From contig OZ024936.1 in NCBI GenBank assembly GCA_964017235.1, positions 54,921,028 through 54,985,027 on the forward strand: a stretch of DNA of 64,000 bases, written 5' to 3'. The translations under genes and the position numbers were made by a program. Below the pieces are notes generated by a model that searched no databases, was not told the DNA's origin, and saw nothing but the letters and a program-made list of their open reading frames with translations. Of the stretch, positions 23,201 through 32,612 are shown piece after piece. Position 1 is the first letter of the stretch, and each line of letters starts with the position of its first letter. Source of the stretch: Sabellastarte sp. h YS-2021 (Eukaryota > Annelida > Polychaeta > Sabellida > Sabellidae).

Positions 23201-23588
23201 TGACTCGCCAGAATGTAGTGTATGCACTAAAATTGACAACATTGAACACTTCTTTTTTTATTGTGACCAATCTATGTTTTTCTGGACCCAAGTTGAAAAA
23301 TGGTTATCAGAAAATATTGATTATACATACAGCTTTACGGTTTTGGAAGTGCTTTTGGGGTGTATAAATTGCAACAAATATTTTTTCTATATTATAAACA
23401 GTGTAATATTGATTGGGAAATACTTTATAAAAACTTGTAAACAAAACCAAAATGACATGTTTCTTTCTGTGTTCTTACAAACTTTACGATATTTTCTTAA
23501 TATAGAAAAGAACATATATTCCTCTAAGGATAGCTTGTCAGTCTTTAATGACATGTATGGTGTTCTATACTTGAAATTACAAATGTAA
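20202..23588 (+). CDS. LINE ORF2: partial APE endonuclease, reverse transcriptase, C-terminal CCHC
   Basis: Open from the insertion junction through a TAA at 23586-23588, about 1,128 codons. The N-terminus is the second half of an APE-type endonuclease: IIGGDLNISLDH, SRLDYFLIS and SDHSLIQ. Then reverse transcriptase: LNKSPGPDGLPIEFY, ICLIPKKGKDLTDLKSWRPL, motif A LADFEKAFDSIRW, RGIRQGCPLSALLF and the catalytic box QLADDMTLFL (about residue 570-580). Near residue 1000 there is a Cys-rich box, CSVCTKIDNIEHFFFYC, of the CxxC...H...C type usual for L1 and Tx1 elements. No in-frame ATG sits at the 5' edge because that part is missing. It cannot nick DNA without the lost endonuclease half, so the copy is presumably immobile. 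Confidence 0.9.
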   Translation, partial: VYFGNYVISQLENYIGHNIIIGGDLNISLDHIEHKISSVPCYSDQLLLLQQMLDVIDIWRILNPNKLRYTRRQRARSGFSQSRLDYFLISCHLQYSVKNIDILPSIKSDHSLIQLVLIIIDEPARGKGLWKLNSSHLLQSEFITLISKTIENAKIDAQNLKNKSLTWDFIKCRIRTESISYAIKVKKRNFIKVKELNVRLTELEETVSNTPAINHLEEMTIIKKQLEDIFLERARGTIIRSRCKHVLEFEKPSKYFLNLEKANNNRKNIRSLVVNGEKIHDPVKILEAQQHFYSELYTESKGALKYDCNETYLSKLDLPQISQISRESCEKPFTLAEIKAAVKSLPLNKSPGPDGLPIEFYTKFWNDIADIVFDSYCDSFKSGILTITQRQGIICLIPKKGKDLTDLKSWRPLSILNTDYKILTKVLSNRLKIALSEIINPDQVGYMENRFCGENTRLIADIIDYTTLYKCPCIMLLADFEKAFDSIRWNFLSSCLKSYGFGPNFRKWISTIYNNTESCVTNNGYQSKFFKLSRGIRQGCPLSALLFLLPAEVIATVIRNSDQVKGISLNNTNFKLCQLADDMTLFLNNITSVKYALKLFEEFYRYAGLKLNKRKTEAFIVYNNGSIMLEDDLGISWINKPFKALGIWFASNQEEMIKLNIADKADKIKSILNLWQGRVLTLTGKITILKSLVLPHILHLAYVLPLCETLLMDLDILFFDFVWNKRKHLVSKQTLLQSYDMGGLKMLSIADMVKTAKIMWVKRFSNEINAKWKVLSENRMGLNREQLFHKSMFKNIKLKPQTAFYCDLLSIWFHLVTVEPMTFKELLEENLFHNDLITIGDRAIDSEYSDWQHMGIAKVCDILKHDRSFKSKIELETIYNITIPNMKYNKIISSLKSKIGNLPLGNNYSLETTIPQLCFKNIAKVNSKQVYMHKIKLMNKTPASQNKWAEYYPFLEAINWKKIYLLPFQIARSTLLITFQFKIIHRIFNCNYNLFNWKILDSPECSVCTKIDNIEHFFFYCDQSMFFWTQVEKWLSENIDYTYSFTVLEVLLGCINCNKYFFYIINSVILIGKYFIKTCKQNQNDMFLSVFLQTLRYFLNIEKNIYSSKDSLSVFNDMYGVLYLKLQM

Positions 23589-23949
23589 ATACTTGCTGAA
23601 ATGGTGATATTATGGCTATGTATGTACCATAATTAAAGTAAGTATTATCTAATTCTTTGTATTTGATGTCCTAAATTAAGAGCTCTTAAAGCTTGTGATA
23701 TAGTTGTAATTCTAAAAATTGATGTGGTGTATATTTTATGCGTATTTATAGATACAAGGGTTGCATAACTTTTGCGAGCTTATTCCTCTTTGCTGAGTTT
23801 AAATTAAAATTTAGTGTCATTTAGAGTAATTTACCTCTTGTCAATATATGACCTATGTTTTTGTAATTTTCTACTTCTGTTGATAATAGTTTTCCTGATA
23901 GAAAGATTTATACTTACTGTAAATGTCTTAATAGATGTATGTATGCACT

Positions 23950-24003
23950 GTACACAAAAAAAAACAAAAAAAACAAAAAAAAACAAAAAAAAAAACAAAA
24001 AAA
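23950..24003 (+). repeat. A-rich (AnC) tail of the LINE
   Basis: Runs of 7-11 A separated by single C residues; marks the 3' end of the LINE transcript. The antisense poly-Phe/Val frame and the sense poly-Lys frame here are artefacts. Confidence 0.85.
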
Positions 24004-25330
24004 ACATAAAAGTATACATCATTGACATCATGGTGCACTATGGCGATCCAAATTTTCTGACACATGCTCCCAAGAAGGCATCTCTTGCTTTTCCCATGTT
24101 CAAAACTTGAGTTGTTGCATTTAATATGAATCCTGTGGTTTTGCTGAAATTTTGCATTACAAACAATTTGAAGGCCCCCAGTAAAAGCATTTTTATTTGT
24201 GTTGTGGCAAGGTTTTGTATTGCCTCTCAATAAGAACAAGGTAAACTGTATTCTCCCATCTACTCCCAAGGCCATCTAAGCACCCATCAAGCTCAGTAGT
24301 GCCCCATACTGCCTCATGTTCAAAATAAGAAACACAGTTGTAAGAAATCACACACCTGTTGAACCAACTAAGATCCTTTTATAGTCTTGGACCAGGGTTA
24401 TAATCATTTTGCCATAATTGATTCTCATTAATTCAAGCATACGATTCAAAAAGATGTGAAAAGGTTTCACACATTTGTGAATATATTAGTGTCCAAGTAA
24501 GGATTGGATTTTAGAACACTATTTTATATTTTTCCAGTCATGTATCATCTGGGTGATACGCACCATTTTGTCTTGTGGTATGGTGAATATATTAGTGTCC
24601 AAGTAAGGATTGGAGTTGGATTTTAGAACAGCATTTTACATTTTTCCAGTCATGTATCATCTGGGTGATACGCACCATTTTGTCTTGTGGTATGGCAATG
24701 GTACGTCTCACTTTGTTGATTTTCACACATTACTCTTGTGGCTGGAGCGACCAACTTCTTATCACTAATGTTCAGACCCAGATGACTGAGTTACATCAAG
24801 AAATGTTGATACGAACATTCTGTAATGGAAGGGATACCAACCATGACAAAAACACTGTCGTAATTTGTGATGTTATATCCGACCTGATGCATCATGAAAT
24901 ACACAGCATCGCTTAGATGCTGGGATATTTGCGTTCCATGTCTGATGCCAAATGGGAGACAGGTATCAAAGAATTAACGTCACCCTATTTCAAGCCAAAT
25001 GCTCTACTCACATCTATCTTACAGAGGTGTGTGCCCTTTCCAAGTGATTTCAATGCATCCGTTATGTTATCAACAGTGGAGAAATTCAAAGTAAAGTCAG
25101 TGCCCAGATAAGAATTCTTATCAATGCCTAAATTGACAGACACATCCTTGGGCTATGATAAATATGTAATTAAAAAACAACACCCTAAATCTAATGAACA
25201 TCTCATGTTGATCAAAGACTGCCATTGTTGTTGACTTTGATGTCAAAAATGGGGCTTCAATATTGATGGGTAATCCTTGTTTTTAATACAAATGCAATAC
25301 TACCTCATGGTGATTTATCTAGATCCGTTA
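24004..25330 (-). pseudogene. Decayed RT-RNase H of YR-3
   Basis: Minus-strand fragments of a DIRS-type RT: TLNFSTVDNITDALK then KIDVSRAFG near 25000-25110, LPFGIRHGTQISQHLSDAVY near 24880-24960, and a damaged active-site box (ITNYDSVFVMV) where YVDD is expected. RNase H begins near 24270 (TELDGCLDGLGSRWENTVY) and continues with NNSSFEHGKSKRCLLG up to the LINE junction. PFGIRHGTQ differs from YR-2's PFGHRSGSM, so YR-3 belongs to a different subfamily. A tandem duplication (24477-24692) lies between RT and RNase H. Confidence 0.75.
24477..24692. repeat. 106-bp tandem duplication
   Basis: The block starting GTGAATATATTAGTGTCC occurs at 24477 and 24583, the second copy having a short insertion (GGAGTT). 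It ends in TTGTGGTATGG in both copies. Confidence 0.85.
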
Positions 25331-26400
25331 AAACAACAATTCTTGGAACAAACAGAATGATTGCATAACTGCTATGTCAAATCGACAACTTACACTGATA
25401 TTATGCAGATCAGGATAAAAAAGTTTGATTAGCATAAGTCCATAGTCCGATAGTCTATGGCTTAATTGCAATTAGTCAGATATGTCTGCATTTTCCTGCC
25501 CTTTTTTAATAATCGGTCATTTTCAAGTCAGGGCCACCATCCTGAAGTCCTTGAAAATGGAAGTAAGTATCAGATAAGTCAGCTTGAATATCCCACCTTT
25601 GGGAGGCAGGAGGCATAGTTGCAGACTTTTACAAAATTATCCAACATGTTTGATATCATCCAAACCATTACCTGCCTTGCTAGTATTGTTGTCCGACACC
25701 TGTGATTCCAAATATTTTTATCTTGGTTTCAAAATTGCCAATAGCCAAAAATAAAGAAATATAGAACCACCCCTAAAACATACGTTTTTAATGCAAGGTA
25801 TCATAAATAAGAAAAAAGCAAGGGTTATGTGAATAAAGTATGAAAAAGTGTGCCTTATTGGGAAAATATTACACACTTCACAAGAACCCTAAGGAGTGAA
25901 GTAAAAGTATGCATTATTTTCCCAGTGAGGAACACTTTTAAATACTTTAGCGAACATAATCACATTATTTTACAACCCCTAAAGGAAACCCCAAAAACTG
26001 AGAAAATAGGCAAACTGTGAATACTTTTTTCAGGAAAGTAAACATTTTGTTGATGGGGGTGTTCCACTCAAGCTGACCCTACAACTGACTCTATGACCCT
26101 CGGGTCGGTTTGAAATGTAGGGGATTGGGGACCAAAATCCTTAAAAAGCACATGAAAAGTATGGGTTGGCTGCATGTCCCTGACAGGGCGTAGCACATCC
26201 CAGCTTGTCTGGAGCAAGATCTCAGCCTTTTTTCTCCACAAATAGATGGGAAACTACTAGGATAAGCCATAAACCTCTTGTTGATAAGCCGTATCAGACA
26301 ACAACAAGCCATAGTGACAAACTGAGAAGACTGGACCCACATCCCTTTCCACCCCGACTGATTTAGTCCCGACTGGACTAATTTCTGGAGTCAGGATGAC
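25331..26400. other. No recognisable gene
   Basis: Probably the remaining decayed 5' part of YR-3 and the left end of a Harbinger element. Only short frames; no convincing gag core motif was found. Confidence 0.3.
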
Positions 26401-26420
26401 AAGTCGGAATAAAACCAACA

Positions 26421-26430
26421 CTATATATAA
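26421..26430 (+). promoter_or_regulatory. TATA box of Harbinger H3 transposase
   Basis: CTATATATAAACCCC lies 45-50 nt before an ATG at 26472. The same TATATAAA plus C/G-rich run precedes the transposase starts of the two other Harbinger elements (38695 and 50795). Confidence 0.55.
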
Positions 26431-26471
26431 ACCCCCTCTAGTTGTTGAAACTCAAAATTTATAACTTTAAA

Positions 26472-27720
26472 AATGCCACCTATACATCTGAGAGACTTTC
26501 CAAAGAAGCATAGGACCCTTTTGTTATGATTTAGTTTTATATTTTGATTATTATTGTGACTTGCAGACAAAAAAGGACTCATGTGAACCCAGGACCACCA
26601 CCTGTCATACAGCCAGTACCTTCACCCCAACCCCCATCACCACTCAGGAGAAGAATAAAGCCACCCAACCCCTGGGTCATGCCGTGGAGCCTTAAAAGAC
26701 AATAAAAAGGATGCTATAGGAACCTCCTAGCTGACTTAATACAGACTGATATCCCAGATTACAAGAATCTCATCAAGATAACAGTTCCAGTTTTTGACCT
26801 CATTCAAGAACGCACCTGCCACTGCATCAAAAAGAAGATCACAAATTTCAGGAAGCCCTTAGAATTTGGATAAAAACTGGCAATAACACTGAGACACCTG
26901 TCAACAGGAAAAACATGCACATCCTTACAGTATCACTGGCCGGTTGCCCAGACCACTATATGTAAGCTTGTCCCCAAGGTCTGCTGGACCATCCTTGATG
27001 AATTGCAAAACGAATATTGAGCTGCCCTACCATTCCAACAAAAAACAGATTGAGAAGTTCAGAACCAGATGGAATGTCACCCACACTCTTGGGGCACTGC
27101 ATTTGGGAGTATATATTAACACTATAAGGCTTCTTTTCCCTGGTGCTGTGAGCCTTGTGTGACACAGACTACAGATTCCTGTGAGTAGATGTTGGGCCAA
27201 GTGGATCTTCATCAGATGCACAAATATTTAACAACAGCAAGTTGAACAAGATCGAGGATGGCACTTAAACCCCTGGGGAAGGGAGGGCTAGATTTGCACT
27301 ACTTCACATTGATGTTATGGCTTGTTAAACCCTACAGCCAAAGAAAATTTACAAGAAGAGAGATTAGCAAACTAGCAGGAGGGTAAGGGATAATCCCCTT
27401 GGAATCCTGGCTTGCAGATTCAGGGTCCTACTGGGAACAAAGGAGCAAAGACCATAGGTTGTTAGACATTGTTTAACATGTATTGTGTTGCGCAACATAC
27501 CGAGAACACATCAAGGCAGACTAGACAGAGCACCCAACCCAGCAGATGACATAGCAGCCACAGCAAATGAGGCAGCAGTATATGTGCCTGATGAAAACCA
27601 CAGGAATCCCTCAGGCAGGCAAAACATCAGCACGACCCACTGAAAGATTTCTTTAATCACATTGGTGCATTGGCTGGGCAGGAGGACAGGATCTGAGATG
27701 TGAAGAGGAACTACCCTGGG
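26472..27720 (+). pseudogene. Decayed PIF/Harbinger transposase (H3)
   Basis: Plus-strand fragments follow the order of a Harbinger DDE transposase. They include NLLADLIQTDIPDYKNLIKI, KLAITLRHLSTGKT (a conserved helix), FRTRWNVTHTLGAL where the first catalytic block (HTLGAIDGKH) should be, SSDAQIF-like remnants near 27190-27250, and a C-terminus RTHQGRLDRAPNPADDIAA, YVPDENHRNPS. Many stops and frameshifts; the first catalytic Asp appears lost. The C-terminus is of a different subfamily from that of H1 at 38.8 kb. Confidence 0.75.
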
Positions 27721-28311
27721 GACAGAAGAAGCTGGTATCTATAAGTCCTTTTTAGGACTGCCCAATTTTTCCAAGAACTTTTATTTGAGCTAGTCTTGCA
27801 CCAATGTCCCACAAATTTCCAACAAATTTCTTAAACATCTACAACAAACTTCCAACAATGCTCCAAACAATTTTCAAACAAATCGAAGTCCCATTTATAT
27901 GACTGCCTGCATGACTGGTTTGGTCTAGATGGTACTGTTTTGTTGTGGATCAAATTGTACCTTTCAAACCGTAAACAAAAAATCAAAATAGGTGATAGTT
28001 TCTCTGAGGCGGAAATCCTCCCTTTCAGAGTCCACAAAGGCTCCGTACTGGGTCCTCTCCTTTTCACTTTTTACACTAATCCTCTCAGTCAAGTTATTTC
28101 CAAGTTCAATGTCACTTATCACCTATATGCTGATGACACCCAAATCTACTTAGCAGTTGACTCCAGGAACTTTGATTCTAGCAGGGAAGAGCTGACCGAG
28201 TGTCTCAAGTCAGCACAGGGGTGGATGGATGGTTTTAAGCTAAAACTAATTCCAGAAAAAAAAACGAATTTATCATCATAGGTCAAAAAGCCATCAGAGA
28301 GTCGCTTGCAC

Positions 28312-28471
28312 CAAATTTCCCTGTCCCACTCCTCCAAAACAATATCTCTCCGTCGGTTGAAGTAAGGAATCTGGGTGTTATCTTCGACTCACAAATTTCC
28401 CTGTCCCACTCCTCTAAAACAATATCTCTCCGTCGGTTGAAGTAAGGAATTTGGGTGTTATCGTCGACTCA
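28312..28471. repeat. 80-bp tandem duplication in the CR1 fragment
   Basis: The block CAAATTTCCCTGTCCCACTC to TCGACTCA occurs twice head to tail with three or four substitutions. Confidence 0.85.
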
Positions 28472-28929
28472 GACAACTCCTTTGACAATCATGTTGCCAA
28501 GGTTTGCCGAGCATGTTACTATCATCTTTGTGATTTGCAATGAATTCGCAAAATCCTTAGTGTCGAGACTGCAATACTTCTGGCAAATGCTATGGTCAGT
28601 AGTCATGTAGACTACTGTAACTCTTTACTCTATGGGGTAAGCAAGTCCAACATAGCTAAACTACAGAGAGTCCAGAATGCTCTTTGCTGCATCATCTTCA
28701 GACTTGACAAAATGAGTCATGTTACAACCTTTTTGAAAAAACTCCACTGGCTTCCAATTCAACATCATATCCTCTTTAAATATAATCTTCTGGTATTCAA
28801 GGCTATCAATCTTTCACAGCTTCATATCTTTCAGCTTTAATAAGATTGGCTATCTGTCTCCTCAAACTTTGTAGTAGCCGCACCAGCTGAATGGAACAAG
28901 CTGCCACAAATTGTCAGATCTCAGCAAAC

Positions 28930-29029
28930 AATAGATGGTTTCAGAAGCCAGCTAACGACTCACTTGTTCAGGCTGGCATAATAGATGGTTTCAGAAGCCA
29001 GCTAAAGACTCACTTGTTCAGGCTGGCAT
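28930..29029. repeat. 50-bp tandem duplication in the CR1 fragment
   Basis: The block AATAGATGGTTTCAGAAGCC to GGCTGGCAT occurs twice with a single difference (GCTAACGACT/GCTAAAGACT). Confidence 0.9.
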
Positions 29030-29030
29030 T

Positions 29031-30682
29031 TTTCTCTTTAAAAGTTTGAAAACTTTGTGAGGTGTCAAAATCTTTTTATAACTTTCAAAGTTTCTTAAGC
29101 TCTAAAGCAAAAGGTCAAATCCAATGGTCAAAATATTTTGAAAATTGTCAAATATTTTCAAAAGTCAAAGTCTTTTCCCCATTTTAGAAATTTTTCAATG
29201 TTCAAACCCACTTAAAATTAGTCAAACTTATGGGAGGGTCAAAATGTTTTTCAAATTTGAGAAATTTATCAAAGGTCAAAATATTTTTTGTTTTTTTAGA
29301 TTAAAACCTTTAAGAAAGTTTCTAAGTTTTTTTGAAGGTCTCTTCTTTAAGTTCACTTTTAAAGTTTTTTTAAACTTGAAATTTTCAATCACTCACTCAC
29401 TCACTCATTCACTCATTTTGTTTCTTGCTTTTTGGGTCATGTGTTTGGTGAGAGGCAGTGCAATGTTTTCTGTTTGGCAAAATTTTTTTAACATTCAGCT
29501 GAATAATTGTTTTGGGAAAATTCGGTTGGAACAGATAACCGACAAGCCATGGGTCGGTAAAATGAAACCGGCCTGTCTTATTCACTTCCAAGTTTTTCCT
29601 GCTGAGATATTACTGACTCTGTGATCAAAGACTTGGAGACTTCCCACTTCCCGTCTTAATGGGAAGTGACCATGTCATGTCGGGGATGTTTCCTTTCAAG
29701 TATGATCAGTTTGTTTCTGCGGCCTGTCGTGAAGTGGTGTCCTGGTACCAAACCACAAAAGGACTGCAGGTACTTCCAGAAAAGATGGTAACACCATAGG
29801 ACATGACAAGAAGTGTCTACAAGACATAGAGAGCACAGTTTCCAGGTGGGTGGAGCCATGGTTGGGATTGAGAGGCGTGGAGGGTCACTGAAATATCAGA
29901 TATGTTTCCATTTCACTTTCACTCCTCTCAGTTCTTGGTCTTTTGTCAGCCACCCTCCTGGCTCCCTCCCTCTGCCTCTCCTACAACATCAAAGCCTTTT
30001 TACATTAAAACACTCACAATTCATGTATTTTAAATACTTACACAAATGCTGTTAACTTTGCAGGAATATTAAATATTTGTGAAATGGCATGGGACTCATC
30101 TGTGACAAGAAAGTACCAATAGAGCTCAGACCTCCACCAGTGTGGTATTTTCCAAAAAAAATTAGGATTTTTAGCTTCAAGAAAATGATCGAGATCTTTC
30201 TCAAGAGCTTCACGAAAACCTACTCATTTCTGTTTACGTAATGTCAACAAGAAAGCTAAAGTCACTGAAAATACATTGAAAATGGGACCATTGAAAATTT
30301 AGGATATTTTTTGATCACCAGAATATGATCTAGAATATGATCTATTTCCTTCAGTCAGGTCCTCGCCATATTAATGATTCAGAAAGACTGATTCATTCCA
30401 TGCCACACGGAAAAGAATTTAAAGTGCCTTTGGGACAAAAATTGTGTTTCTTTATAAAGTGTTTGGATTTTTGGATGAAAAAGCTTGTTTATGTGGGAAA
30501 ACGATTCAGACTAATTTTTCTTCCCTAAAAGACAAAGCCAGTGCCATCTTCAAAAGATTTTCTTTTCTAGCAGTAAACATCAAACAGTATTTATATGTAT
30601 TTCTTTTCTCTTTTTTTGTAATTTTGTACTTTGAATCCCCCTACAAAATGGTTTGTAAATCTTACTATTTTCTCTCAATGTT
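29031..30682. other. AT-rich spacer with short CAAAAT-type repetition and a (CACT)n tract
   Basis: 29040-29380 is built of loose TCAAAAT/TTTGAAA repetitions. A (ACTC)n microsatellite lies at about 29389-29418. The open frame at 29145-29624 is low-complexity Phe/Leu-rich and not credible. Nothing else recognised. Confidence 0.4.
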
Positions 30683-30686
30683 TATT

Positions 30687-30895
30687 TGGGGTTTTACGTC
30701 GTTTTCAATACTGTACAGGTCATATCACGACGGGTAGTTGGAAGGGCAGAGGAAACCAGTACATACAGTTAGTCAAGGTTCTGTACTGTAAACTGCCGAC
30801 CTATGGCAAACAACTACCACACTATGGCAGGCTGGGATTCGAACTCTGATCTCAGTGGGAGGCTAGTGTGTTACCACTGCACCACCTTGCCCCCC
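30687..30895 (-). mobile_element. tRNA-derived SINE
   Basis: On the minus strand a tRNA-like head begins near 30892, with A box GGTGCAGTGGTAACAC and B box AGTTCGAATCCC (30825-30845). About 140 bp downstream lies a GACGTAAAACCCC block (30688-30700). The same block, GGGGTTTTACGTC on the plus strand, occurs in the SINE at 61579-61731, so the two share a conserved body as well as a tRNA head. It ends in a (C)n run at 30890-30900. I suspect a MetaSINE-type central domain, from memory. Confidence 0.7.
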
Positions 30896-30900
30896 CCCCC

Positions 30901-31638
30901 TTTTTTCTCTCAAAACCCATTGTTAAATAATTATTGAAACTATGATTATCTGTGTATGGTTCTGATCTAGGCCATCACACATGTACTTAAATTTATAAAA
31001 ACAGGAAGCTGTGAAAAATAAAGTTACACTTTTTCCATTATCTTTGTCCCAAAGTGTGTTTTAATCGTACCATCAAGCTTTGACATTTGGCATGTTTTTG
31101 CTTTCCCAGTTGGACTGTTAGTCAAAATTGTTTTGTACATTGGGGTTGCATCAAGACAGTGTCTATAAGTACATCTATTCATTTTGATAATGTTATAATT
31201 GGCAAGAAATTGCCCCTTTAAAAGCAAATTATATACACATCCCAGTGGTCTTCCATTCGGATTCCGTTCTCAATTTTCATACACAAAATTAAGAATGTTA
31301 TTACCTTGAGATCCATTATGCACCATTTTATATTTGTTGTTCGTTCCTCTTGGAGATTCAAATCTAGCATTTCAAATAAAGGAAAATTCAATGAGACATG
31401 AAATCATTATAGAAACAACGACTACATTAAATTTTATCTATTGGTCTATTTGTCAAAATTTTTTAATGATTATAATATGTTATAAAACATACAGTTTAGA
31501 GTTACGTTTTGGTTATTATACAAGTCGGTACTACTTGGATACGAAAATGCACAAAAAATAATGTATTTATGCATACAAACATCACAGTAAAGAATGGTTA
31601 TAATTAATGTACAACACTGATAACTGTTAAAGTATTGT
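30901..31638. other. 3' flank of the actin gene
   Basis: AT-rich, no coding frame of note. Contains no recognised element. Confidence 0.4.
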
Positions 31639-31644
31639 TTTATT
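31639..31644 (-). terminator. Candidate actin polyadenylation signal
   Basis: AATAAA on the minus strand, about 205 nt downstream of the actin stop codon. It is followed by a T/G-containing stretch. Confidence 0.45.
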
Positions 31645-31847
31645 AAAAACAAGCAAAACAGCTGACTACATAATCAGTTGTTAATTGATATTAATCTACA
31701 CTAAATACGAATAGCTGGCAATGATCACAACAATATATGATGTATCTTATCTATGTTTTAATGTTTTTGTCATGTCATTCACTTCAGATAACCGACCTTA
31801 CTGATTGTCAGGCTATGTTTTTTTTCTGAATATCATCTCATTGCAAA

Positions 31848-32612
31848 TTAGAGGCACTTTCGGTGAACAATGGTTGGACCACACTCATCATAGTCTGCCT
31901 TGGAGATCCACATTTGCTGGAATGTCGAGAGAGATGCCAGAATGGATCCACCAATCCATGTGGAATATTTCCTCTCTAGAGGAGCAATGATCTTGATCTT
32001 CATTGTACTTGGTGCCAGTGCACTGATTTCCTTGTGCATTCGTTCTGCTATGCCAGGAAACATTGTATTTCCTCCAGCTAACACTATGTTGGCATAGAAA
32101 TCCTTGTGTATGTCAACATAACACTTTTTGATACTATTGAATATGATTTCATGGATACTGCGGCTCTCTTTTTCCACAAAAGAAGGTTGGAACATTGCTT
32201 CAGGGCATCTGAGCCTCTCATTGTTCAAGGAGATAACTTTTCCATCTGGCATCTTGTAGGATTTTTGTAAGGTTGATGATTGGGTTGCACTTTTCATTCC
32301 TTTCTCAAAATCTAGGGCGACATAGCAGTGCTTCTCTTTCATGTCTCGTACAATCTCTAGCTCAGATGAAACTGTAAAGCTGTATCCCCTTGCTGTAAGA
32401 AGCTTTGTCAAGTAGTAGGTGAGGTCACGCCCAGCTAAATCCTGACGGATAATGGCATGGGGCAAGGAATAGCCCTCATAGATAGGTACAGTATTGGTGA
32501 CCCCATCTCCAGAGTCCATTACTAAACCAGTGATACGACCCAAAGCATAAAGGGACATTACAGCTTGGACAGCTACATACATAGCAGGGGTGTTGAATGT
32601 CTCAAACGTGAT
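31848..32612 (-). CDS. Actin, coding exon 3 (codons 123-376)
   Basis: Last coding exon of a divergent actin, an ATP-binding cytoskeletal filament protein. The exon starts after a clean acceptor (ATTACAG|ATC) with [18 protein letters not shown] and ends [16 protein letters not shown] then TAA. It has 254 codons, giving a protein of 376 residues with the other exons, the usual actin length. DSGDGVT and Gln138 (Gln137 of mature actin) are present, but the following His161 is Asn (GVTNTVP). Other changes are [10 protein letters not shown] for the usual SGGTTMYPG, and a divergent 230-260 region ([20 protein letters not shown]). No stops or frameshifts and both neighbouring splice sites are intact, so the gene is probably functional. 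It is much more diverged than a typical muscle or cytoplasmic actin. Confidence 0.95.
   Translation of the reverse strand: MTFETFNTPAMYVAVQAVMSLYALGRITGLVMDSGDGVTNTVPIYEGYSLPHAIIRQDLAGRDLTYYLTKLLTARGYSFTVSSELEIVRDMKEKHCYVALDFEKGMKSATQSSTLQKSYKMPDGKVISLNNERLRCPEAMFQPSFVEKESRSIHEIIFNSIKKCYVDIHKDFYANIVLAGGNTMFPGIAERMHKEISALAPSTMKIKIIAPLERKYSTWIGGSILASLSTFQQMWISKADYDECGPTIVHRKCL

Larger units (their letters stand above)
20201..24003 (+). mobile_element. 5'-truncated LINE (L1/Tx1-like) with long open frame
   Basis: A non-LTR retrotransposon inserted in the YR-3 RNase H, with a 13-14-bp target duplication, a 360-bp 3' UTR and an (A7-11 C)n tail at about 23957-24003. The 5' end is cut within the endonuclease domain, which is typical of incomplete reverse transcription. 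The coding frame is undamaged right up to the junction, so the insertion is young. Confidence 0.92.
27880..29030 (+). pseudogene. CR1/Jockey-group LINE fragment
   Basis: RT part: LHDWFGLDGTVLLWIKLYLS, VHKGSVLGPLLFTFY, the catalytic box YHLYADDTQIYLAV and WMDGFKLKLIPEK, then after a frameshift EFIIIGQKAIRESL and EVRNLGVIFDS. The C-terminal region is at 28592-28840 (SHVDYCNSLLYGV, RVQNALCCIIF, LHWLPIQ). These are typical of CR1-related non-LTR elements. Two internal tandem duplications and several frameshifts make it dead. Confidence 0.85.

Noticed and set aside
23814-24275. Poly-Lys (plus) and Phe-rich (minus) frames
   Set aside because: Caused by the AnC tail of the LINE. The minus-strand part beyond the tail is the YR-3 RNase H remnant.
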